In this document: one piece after another, positions 45,701 to 50,784 of the stretch | Layout: each line of letters begins with the position of its first letter | Numbering within the stretch: position 1 is the stretch's first letter | From: Candidatus Omnitrophota bacterium | GTDB lineage: Bacteria; Omnitrophota; Omnitrophia; Omnitrophales; Aquincolibacteriaceae | Reading direction: 5' to 3' | Length of the DNA stretch: 50,784 nucleotides | NCBI GenBank assembly: GCA_018883425.1 | Contig: VFQY01000008.1 | Location: forward strand, 1 to 50,784 | The notes under the pieces: model-generated | The model's database searches: none | What the model saw: only the letters and a program-made list of their open reading frames with translations | Told to the model about the DNA's origin: nothing | Made by a program: the position numbers and the translations under genes

Positions 45701-46083
45701 AGAATTTGCTCCTTGAGACTCTCGGATTCCTCAGCCTCAATAACGCGGAAATCCGGATCGATCCCGGCCTCGACCGGGTGCTCGCGGAGTACTCGGGCGG
45801 CAAAAGCATGCAGCGTCGAAATGTAGGCCGACTCGAGACTTCTCCGCTCGCTCTCCATCCCCAGTTCTGAACAGCGGTCCAAAATTCTCTGCTTCATCTC
45901 GTTGGCAGCTTTTTCCGTGAACGTCAGCGCGAGGATTTCCGTGACACTCGCCTCGCCTTGTTCAACGAAGTGCAGGAAGCGCTCGACCAGAACGCGGGTT
46001 TTCCCCGTTCCGGCTCCCGCTGAGACCAGGATATTCTTTCCCTTGGCGCGCACCGCCAACTCCTGAAAACGATTGAGCTTCAT
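42736..46083 (-). CDS. addA: AddA-like helicase-nuclease subunit
   Basis: 1115 aa, UvrD/RecB superfamily. Walker A SAGAGTGKTRVLVERF (about 21-36), Walker B LIDEFQDTN (about 334-342), later helicase motifs TIHRAKGLEFETVF and YVAMTRAKKRL, and a C-terminal PD-(D/E)XK nuclease with GTAMHRALEVLD and HVLDYKTAEG. With AddB it resects double-strand DNA ends for RecA. Start and addB stop overlap as ATGA, showing tight coupling. Length and fusion of nuclease to helicase fit AddA; RecB is the alternative, but addB next door decides. Confidence 0.93.
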   Translation of the reverse strand: MKLNRFQELAVRAKGKNILVSAGAGTGKTRVLVERFLHFVEQGEASVTEILALTFTEKAANEMKQRILDRCSELGMESERRSLESAYISTLHAFAARVLREHPVEAGIDPDFRVIEAEESESLKEQILDSLFEEHCRQGSRFFDLLRNFGDAGLRSGILSVDEAARQAGLKMSEFFVQRAARPALEESEEAARLIAQNLLHLGETQRLEIWEKIRACAPSWNWQAAQDFKSWRSGFSRKKGKKGENYWSGIKEASDHWYALRLEEAAAPLRACFEELAVFFEAAYEAKKRERGLLDFDDLEIGAVRLFSRPTPVHAKLLDRYRRKFKHILIDEFQDTNALQMKLIHCLSAGGNLFFVGDYKQSIYAFRGAEPELFRNKELEHKAEGGEGVFIPLNENFRTSYRILDFVNQFFSSLWGEDAQKAFEPLAASGDHPDPGKAELLVIRQGDKESAASARMREADQLALKILELRGSGQPFGHMAILLQSMTHVALYEQALKHRGIPSYVMAGGGFYHQPEIKDMMSYLAFLENPLADIPLAAALRSPLFQVSDDSLFWIAESAKSSDSGKTSSSPLYGGVSKALESGRLRTEEAAKIRFFQSVTGELLGLKDRLKLTELFDRILERTSYELTLLSDPRGARRYANLRKLMSLARQSEAFEPLPLGAFLASVRRLETQGVRESEAQIETESGGDAVRILTIHRAKGLEFETVFAADIGREKHAPESKTFLSESRRGYEMKILNPLTGELESPAGWLLADSRLEAKDSQERERLLYVAMTRAKKRLILSGFFKEPARNGKKEKDKDHAQSWMQVLLGRAWDGLEVIEGVRSGRAEAEKPLAEKLELQKAFGGFDAAVLRERIPGSIRRQMDAEASEILERIKPLEQRSERMLHLPVSAYAAYAKDPHEYWRAYEVGLSEDLEEKPAETALLLPEDSPSPADFGTAMHRALEVLDFRKADAEELDRAAREAFRAFSPEVQSQGRGLLDFFRASDVFKRLAQAKRVHREIPFVLREKHGMIHGVIDVLFQDARGDWHVLDYKTAEGSPEKLAQSGYVTQIRIYAHAVFQLLGRAPASGILYFLKNAWEHRTLFSAEDKFLLENEVGLLQDQMMACSSREIFK

Positions 46084-49000
46084 AGCGCGCTCCCGGAATC
46101 TTCGCCGGCTTCATTTTTTTTCTCAGGCATGCGGGATTTTCCGTTCTCATCGAAGAAACGCGGCATAGCGGCGGCGTCAGAGGCCTTAATTTCACCTTCG
46201 ATGGTTTCAAGCTTCCATTTCTGAACCCGGCAGACGCTGTCGTAAGCGCAGAAACGCCTGCAGGTCATAAGATCCCGCGGGCGCGGTTCAAAACGCATCG
46301 CTTCGCGCTGCTGCGTGAAGCGCTCAATAAAGGCTTCGGCCCGGTCAAGGACAAACGCATAGCCGTCTTCCTCCAGCGTTTTCTTCCTCGAGAAGAATCC
46401 CTCGGGAAACAGATCTTTTGCGGATTCCCGGTAAAAACCGCTCCTTTTCCCTTCGGTGAGACTGTAGAGTTCCGCTCCCTCGGAGCGGATTTTGAGCACC
46501 CTCTCCAGGACCAGCGAATAGATCGGCAGCTGAAGGAGCGTCCCCGCTTCAAGCGTCTTGTCTGAAAATTTCGCCGTTCTTTTATAATCCAAAACCGTCC
46601 CTCGCCGCCTCCCGCTATCCAAGTCGATCCTGTCGATCTTGCCTCCGATCTCGACAGACTTTCCCCCTCGGACTGCAATAGCGAGCGGCGGAAATTCGCT
46701 GCCCGGAAGACCGAAAGCCAGCTCAAAAAATGCCGGCTTGAGCCAAGAGTCCCGCATCCGGGGGATCTCAAGGTTCAGAAAAAAAGCGAGCGTATCTTTA
46801 AGTTCAGAAATTTCGAGCTCATACTGGTAGCGGCGGAAGCAGAGCAGCGGAAACTCACGAAGCGCTTTTTCGAGAAGCTGATACGCCTCCTGGAGAGCCC
46901 TTTCAGGATGAAGAAAAATCTCGGGGCGGCCCGTCCAGCTTCGCAACGCGTGCTCCAAAACATAATGGAGAATATTTCCGCGGGCTTTGACGTTGCGGTC
47001 CTCCTCGGGGTCCTCCAGGCGGAGAACTCGGCCGGCATAATATTTGAACGAGCATTTGGCGTAATCCTCCAGAGCACTTGAACTGGTGCGCCAGGGACGG
47101 AACGGTTCTTTTTTGCGGATCTCAGGATCTGTCAGCTCATCGCGGACTTCAAAAAAGGCCTTACGGATCTTTTCGCGGGAAACAGGGCTCTCCAGAAGCT
47201 TTGCGGCTGTCTCCAGAAGAAGCGGTGCGGCTTGGCCTGAACTCTTCAGCGGGTCCCAAAATCCGCCCATCAAGGACATTTCCGCTTCCCGCAGATTCAC
47301 GGCTTCATCGAGCTCCGGAAAAGGTCTTGAAAGGCGCTGGCGCGTTTCGGGCAGCGCCTCTTGAAAAAGAGCGCGAACCTCCGCGACATAAAAAGATGCG
47401 AGCGCCGACTTCCCCTCCAGATCCAGCTTGGGATAGCTCAGAAACAACCGCCGGCGGGCGCGCGTCACGGCCATATAAAAAAGATAGCGTTCGAGGGACT
47501 GACTGGGGAGACGCTCTTTAAGACACGCCTCTGTCCCAAGACCGTTGAAGAGTTTCCTCTCCCAGTCCGACAAGAGCGGATCTTCTTTGATCTGAACGGG
47601 GAATTTTTTTTCGAGCAGTCCCGCGGCAAAAACCACTTCATACTCTTTCTGCCTGGCTAGCGAGACATTGTAAACCTGGACGCGGTTGCGGTCATGATCA
47701 TGCAGGGAATAAAGATCCAGCTCGAGGAGCCTGAAGAAACGCTCCGCCAGAGCCTCGATCTCCAGGGCCTCTCCCCTCGCCGAATTCTCAATTTCGTCGA
47801 GCAGGGAAATAAAGCGCCGATGGCTTGCGGCATCGCGCCGCACATGCTCTTGGGAAGTATCCGGCGTTTGAAAGATCCTGAAAGTTCTTTCCGCAGCCTC
47901 GCGCAGAATACCCTTCTGCTCCGCGAAAGAACGCGATGACCGCAACCGGTCTTCGACGGAGGCCAGCAGCGAAAGTTTTCCAAGCCGCTCCTGTTCGAAC
48001 GCTCCGCTCTGCCAATCCTGAAGCCAGCCCTCGCGGCCCTCCAGGATTTTCCGCCGCAGAGCTTCGTTCTCAAGCGCGGAGGCCCACTCCAGGCTGTCCG
48101 AGCTATCTGTCTCGGTCCGCACATAACCCGATTTAAAGAAGGTCATAAGGTCCTGGATCTTCCAGCCTTCGCTGAAGATCCTCAAGAGGGCAGCGACGGG
48201 CCTCATCGCAGGAGCAAAAGACAGCTTTTCACGCTCATGAATTTCAAACGGGATGCCGTAGCGGGGAAACGTCGAACGGATCACGGTTTCATATTCGCCG
48301 ATATTGCGCAGCAGGACCGCAAAATCACTGAAACGCAGGTCCTGGCTCCGCCGGAGCTGTTCGATCTTGCGGGCGATCATCTCGACTTCGCCTTCGACGC
48401 CGACAGCCTCTAAAATCTGCAGATCCTGCGAGGGAATTCCCGGCCGCTTAGCGGGTGCCGGGCTTTCAAAAAGATGCCTTTCGACGACCGACAGCGCCTG
48501 AGGAAATCCGTCGCGCTCCCGGGCGGGAAGGACCTGTTTTTCAAAACCTCGCTGCATCAGGAGAGTTTGAGTTCTCAGGGCCGTTTCAAAAAGTTCGGCG
48601 CGCTCAGGCCGGTCATCCAGGGTCAGCGTGACCGTCACTTCCTCGCTGAGCTCGCAAAGCTCATCAATATAGGCCGCCTGCAATTCCGAAAAATCGAAGA
48701 ATCCGTCGATCCAGAGTTTCCGGATTTTTCGCGGCCTTGGATTTTTTTGATTTTTAATCCGCTCGCGGTAAACCGCCAAGGCATCCTGAGGATCGCGCAG
48801 GCCGCGCCGTTTGAGTTCATTTTCATAATACTCGAACAATCCCGCCAAGGCCTCGTACTTCGAGGCCAAGTCGGGCTCAAGCCTTTTGAGGGCATTCATG
48901 CGCGTTCGAAAAAGCTCTGCAGGCACCAGAGACTCTTTCAGTTCGGTCACAAAACCCAGCAGAAGATTGAGGAACCCCGGTGTATCCTGAACTTCTCTGA

Positions 49001-49322
49001 AATAGTCCTGAGGAGATGCCGCAAGATGTTCTTTAAGAAAAAGATAGCGCGTTACATGGGTCGCCGTTCCTTCATCCCCGACGCCGAAAAGCATCTGGAT
49101 CAGTCTTGAGAGCGTCGTCACTCTTCGGTAAAAAAAACCTTTAAGCTGATCCTGCAGAACGAGCGTCATGACGCGTTCGGTATGCTCCGCCGACGGCAGA
49201 ACCAGGAAAACATCCTCACTGAGAGGATCGTGAGATTCTCGAAGAGTCCGCTGAAACTCCCTGAGAATGGAATAGGTCTTTCCCGAACCTGCGGGACCTG
49301 TCAGAAGAATTTTTCGGGTCAT
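46080..49322 (-). CDS. addB: AddB-like nuclease/helicase-like subunit
   Basis: 1080 aa. N-terminal Walker A LLTGPAGSGKTYSIL (about 6-20), a degenerate helicase-like body with YMAVTRARRRLFLS, and a C-terminal PD-(D/E)XK nuclease (GNILHYVLEHAL, IDRIDLDSG, VLDYKRTAKF). Four Cys expected for the AddB iron-sulfur staple are present: one in YAKCSFKYYAG and three in CRRFCAYDSVCR (spacing C-x3-C-x5-C). Forms AddAB with the next gene. 18 bp after the QueD-like gene, so the repair enzyme appears co-transcribed with pterin-type genes. Confidence 0.92.
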   Translation of the reverse strand: MTRKILLTGPAGSGKTYSILREFQRTLRESHDPLSEDVFLVLPSAEHTERVMTLVLQDQLKGFFYRRVTTLSRLIQMLFGVGDEGTATHVTRYLFLKEHLAASPQDYFREVQDTPGFLNLLLGFVTELKESLVPAELFRTRMNALKRLEPDLASKYEALAGLFEYYENELKRRGLRDPQDALAVYRERIKNQKNPRPRKIRKLWIDGFFDFSELQAAYIDELCELSEEVTVTLTLDDRPERAELFETALRTQTLLMQRGFEKQVLPARERDGFPQALSVVERHLFESPAPAKRPGIPSQDLQILEAVGVEGEVEMIARKIEQLRRSQDLRFSDFAVLLRNIGEYETVIRSTFPRYGIPFEIHEREKLSFAPAMRPVAALLRIFSEGWKIQDLMTFFKSGYVRTETDSSDSLEWASALENEALRRKILEGREGWLQDWQSGAFEQERLGKLSLLASVEDRLRSSRSFAEQKGILREAAERTFRIFQTPDTSQEHVRRDAASHRRFISLLDEIENSARGEALEIEALAERFFRLLELDLYSLHDHDRNRVQVYNVSLARQKEYEVVFAAGLLEKKFPVQIKEDPLLSDWERKLFNGLGTEACLKERLPSQSLERYLFYMAVTRARRRLFLSYPKLDLEGKSALASFYVAEVRALFQEALPETRQRLSRPFPELDEAVNLREAEMSLMGGFWDPLKSSGQAAPLLLETAAKLLESPVSREKIRKAFFEVRDELTDPEIRKKEPFRPWRTSSSALEDYAKCSFKYYAGRVLRLEDPEEDRNVKARGNILHYVLEHALRSWTGRPEIFLHPERALQEAYQLLEKALREFPLLCFRRYQYELEISELKDTLAFFLNLEIPRMRDSWLKPAFFELAFGLPGSEFPPLAIAVRGGKSVEIGGKIDRIDLDSGRRRGTVLDYKRTAKFSDKTLEAGTLLQLPIYSLVLERVLKIRSEGAELYSLTEGKRSGFYRESAKDLFPEGFFSRKKTLEEDGYAFVLDRAEAFIERFTQQREAMRFEPRPRDLMTCRRFCAYDSVCRVQKWKLETIEGEIKASDAAAMPRFFDENGKSRMPEKKNEAGEDSGSAL

Positions 49323-49340
49323 GGCTGAAGATCCGGAATT

Positions 49341-49754
49341 TCAGCGCGGCTGAAGTTCTTCGTAAACGGCGAAGGAATTTTCAGTTTCCCAGAGCGTCAC
49401 TTTCACGACAGGAAGCCCCATCGCCTTAGCCTCGCGGAAGATCCAGCGCGCAAGGGCTTCCGCTGTAGGGTTTTCGTCCATCAGCGCGACCGGCTCCCCG
49501 TTCTGAATCAAGAGTTCCGCCAGCGGATCTTTTCTGGAGAGAATCATGCGGTGATCAAGTTTTGAATTAATCCAGGCGCCCAGGGTCGATTTGATCTCGA
49601 AAAAATCCATCACCATGCCTTTTGCATCGAGGGTCGGACTGGCCAGTTCAACGACCGCCCGGCCGTTGTGGCCGTGCAAATGGGCGCATTTACCCACATA
49701 ATCTCTCAGGCGGTGTCCGTAACTAAAGTGAATCTCTCGGCCCACGGTGTACAT
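49341..49754 (-). CDS. queD: 6-carboxytetrahydropterin synthase QueD / PTPS family
   Basis: 137 aa (E. coli QueD is 121). Zinc ligands His14, His27 and His29 with catalytic Cys23 in CAHLHGHN: the C-x3-HGH pattern typical of QueD/PTPS rather than the Glu-type PTPS-III. The second catalytic pair Asp-His is in KLDHRMILS. Converts dihydroneopterin triphosphate to carboxytetrahydropterin (queuosine route, matching queA and tgt) or to pyruvoyltetrahydropterin. Coupled by a 9-bp gap to a pteridine-reductase-like SDR upstream, which makes a pterin role also possible. Confidence 0.88.
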   Translation of the reverse strand: MYTVGREIHFSYGHRLRDYVGKCAHLHGHNGRAVVELASPTLDAKGMVMDFFEIKSTLGAWINSKLDHRMILSRKDPLAELLIQNGEPVALMDENPTAEALARWIFREAKAMGLPVVKVTLWETENSFAVYEELQPR

Positions 49755-49763
49755 AAGAACGCG

Positions 49764-50513
49764 CTAAGCGGCGCTGCATCCCCCGTCCACCGGCAGACAA
49801 ACACCCGTCACAAAGTCTGCGGATTCGCAAAAATAACGCACGGCTTCGCTGATATCAGAGGCCGATCCGAACCGTCCCAGAAGGGTTTTGGCCGCAGCGG
49901 CTTTCTCCCCGGCCGCAGTCATTCCTTTGGCTTTCAGAATGGGCCCGGGAGCGATACCGTTCACTTGAACGTGAGGCGCGAGTGCTTTCGCGAGACCCTG
50001 AGTCATCGAGACCAGCCCCGCTTTGGAGATCGCATAGGGCAGGTAGCGCGGATCCGGCCGCCAGGCCGTCCAATCCGCGAGATTGATGATTTTCCCCGCG
50101 CGCCGGCGGCACATGCGGAGTCCGAATTCGCGCGCCAAAAAAAAGGGTACCTTGAGATTTACCGTCTGAAAATCGTCCCAGTCTTTCTCGGTCAAGGATT
50201 CCAACGGGGTGGGATAAAAAATCGAGGCGTTATTGACCAGAATATCCACGGGAGGACACTTGCGGTCGAGATCACGGGCAAGATCCCGAATCTTTTTTTC
50301 AACACGTCCCTGGCGGAGATTAAACTCTGCGCGCACGGTCCAAGCGCTTCCGCCGGTCTTTTTAATTTTGACTTTCAAATTTTCGGCATCCTGCCAGGAT
50401 TGATTGGCATGAAGGATAACGCCGGCCCCTCGCGAGGCAAACATCAGCGCCGTCTCGCGTCCAAGACGTTTCGCCGCACCCGTGATAAAAACAGTTTTTC
50501 CTAGGAGGTTCAT
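49764..50513 (-). CDS. Pteridine-reductase-like short-chain dehydrogenase (PTR1/FolM type)
   Basis: 249 aa SDR. The nucleotide loop TGAAKRLGR (11-19) is the form found in pteridine reductases. In the catalytic set Asp147-Tyr160-Lys164, Asp replaces the usual Ser exactly 13 residues before Tyr, as in Leishmania PTR1. NNAS lies at 94-97 and PVDGG closes the C-terminus. Expected to reduce dihydropterin or dihydrofolate with NADPH. First gene of the SDR-queD-addB-addA unit; ATG lies 6 nt after a -10 box with no Shine-Dalgarno. A general SDR acting on another substrate remains possible. Confidence 0.85.
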   Translation of the reverse strand: MNLLGKTVFITGAAKRLGRETALMFASRGAGVILHANQSWQDAENLKVKIKKTGGSAWTVRAEFNLRQGRVEKKIRDLARDLDRKCPPVDILVNNASIFYPTPLESLTEKDWDDFQTVNLKVPFFLAREFGLRMCRRRAGKIINLADWTAWRPDPRYLPYAISKAGLVSMTQGLAKALAPHVQVNGIAPGPILKAKGMTAAGEKAAAAKTLLGRFGSASDISEAVRYFCESADFVTGVCLPVDGGCSAA

Positions 50514-50519
50514 TCCCGC

Positions 50520-50548
50520 ATGCTAGGGATTTCACACCCAAGAGTCAA
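50520..50548 (-). promoter_or_regulatory. Promoter of the SDR-queD-addBA operon, -10 box 6 nt from the ATG
   Basis: Minus-strand TTGACT (5/6), 17-bp spacer, TAGCAT (4/6, fits TAnnnT), then only 6 nt to the start codon. Transcription is expected on the A of ATG: a clear leaderless arrangement. Confidence 0.75.
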
Positions 50549-50587
50549 GCACCGAGGAGACCTTTGTAAAGATCGTGGAAAAACGCA

Positions 50588-50784
50588 TTAGCCTCCCATG
50601 ACTGTGTGATCTTCCCACCAGGAAAGGACCTTGGCTTCGGGAGTGCCGGAACCTGCGATCTGCGTCATCGCCTTGTCAAAGTGGAGATTCCCTGAGCCGG
50701 TTTGCGAATAATTATTGGCGACTACGGCCCCATAAAAACTTCCCGAGCCAGAAACCGAAACATTCGAAAGCGGCGCGTAAACCC
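50588..50784 (-). CDS. C-terminal 65 residues of a surface or pilus-associated protein (cut by window edge)
   Basis: The minus strand is open from the window edge to a TAA at 50588. The tail is Gly/Ser/Asn-rich with beta-type segments (NVSVSGSGSFYGAVVANNYS, then GNLHFDKAM) and ends SWWEDHTVMGG. The pattern 'sGsGsFyGaVvA...sGngnlHfDkam' recalls the C-terminus of PilX/DUF7305-type proteins of Gram-negative pili. Only a fragment is visible, so the assignment is tentative. Confidence 0.5.
   Translation of the reverse strand, partial: VYAPLSNVSVSGSGSFYGAVVANNYSQTGSGNLHFDKAMTQIAGSGTPEAKVLSWWEDHTVMGG

Noticed and set aside
1-50784. CRISPR arrays, insertion sequences, transposases, integrase sites, rRNA genes
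   Set aside because: No regularly spaced repeats, transposase motifs or rRNA sequence were seen in reading the window; only one tRNA was found.

Overview
The window is a densely coded stretch of a diderm (Gram-negative-type) bacterial chromosome. It encodes outer-membrane beta-barrels, lipoproteins, the meso-diaminopimelate branch of lysine synthesis and a fused SecDF. Nearly every gene is on the minus strand; only leuC, leuD and rpmB are on the plus strand. No mobile element, CRISPR array or phage gene is visible, and no stretch over 300 bases lacks a gene. The gene orders argCJBDFGH-lysA-dapFAB, leuB-asd-truA-rplM-rpsI-argC and spoIID-queA-tgt-yajC-secDF-recJ resemble those of Desulfuromonadales and related deep-branching diderms. 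With the MEDS-domain protein and the large surface proteins, an uncultivated lineage such as Omnitrophota is my best guess. That is inference at roughly even odds.

Layout, left to right. 1-6807: an envelope cluster transcribed leftward, made of a signal-peptide protein with a probable barrel, a giant (about 1550 aa) multidomain outer-membrane protein, and a lipoprotein cut by the window edge. 6917-21097: an amino-acid biosynthesis block. argC-J-B-D-F-G-H takes glutamate to arginine (argJ recycles the acetyl group), and lysA and dapF-A-B supply lysine and diaminopimelate. leuCD sits in reverse orientation between lysA and dapF. 21145-30350: an AsmA-like protein, a tiny lipoprotein missed by the ORF track, rpsI-rplM, truA, asd, leuB, thiG, glgA and a glycogen-binding-domain protein. 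30444-39377: rpmB (plus strand), then recJ, secDF, yajC, tgt, queA, a membrane protein, tRNA-Arg(CCG) and a SpoIID/LytB protein, all minus. 39424-42672: a MEDS-domain protein, a peptidoglycan-binding lipoprotein, a TrmI-type tRNA methyltransferase, a HAD phosphatase and a receiver-only response regulator. 42736-50513: AddA and AddB (double-strand break repair), a QueD/PTPS enzyme and a pteridine-reductase-like SDR. 50588-50784: the C-terminus of a probable pilus-associated or surface protein.

The most interesting signals are in the short intergenic spaces. Near-consensus sigma-70 promoters can be read by eye in front of most transcription units. In four cases (leuC, rpmB, the pteridine-reductase-like gene, spoIID-like) the -10 box ends only 5-9 nt before the start codon and there is no usable Shine-Dalgarno site, which predicts leaderless mRNAs. 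Other units (argC, rplM, the 40626 lipoprotein) have ordinary leaders with Shine-Dalgarno sites, so two initiation modes appear to coexist. The rpmB promoter and the divergent glycogen-binding-protein promoter use the same 7 bp as their -35 element. The argC promoter matches the consensus perfectly, has a perfect 14-bp GC palindrome in its spacer, and is followed by a 9-codon upstream ORF whose stop codon abuts the argC start.

No clearly new multi-gene enzymatic system is evident. The best candidates for undescribed biology are the envelope cluster at the left edge, the PTPS/pteridine-reductase pair heading the AddBA operon, and the promoter architecture.
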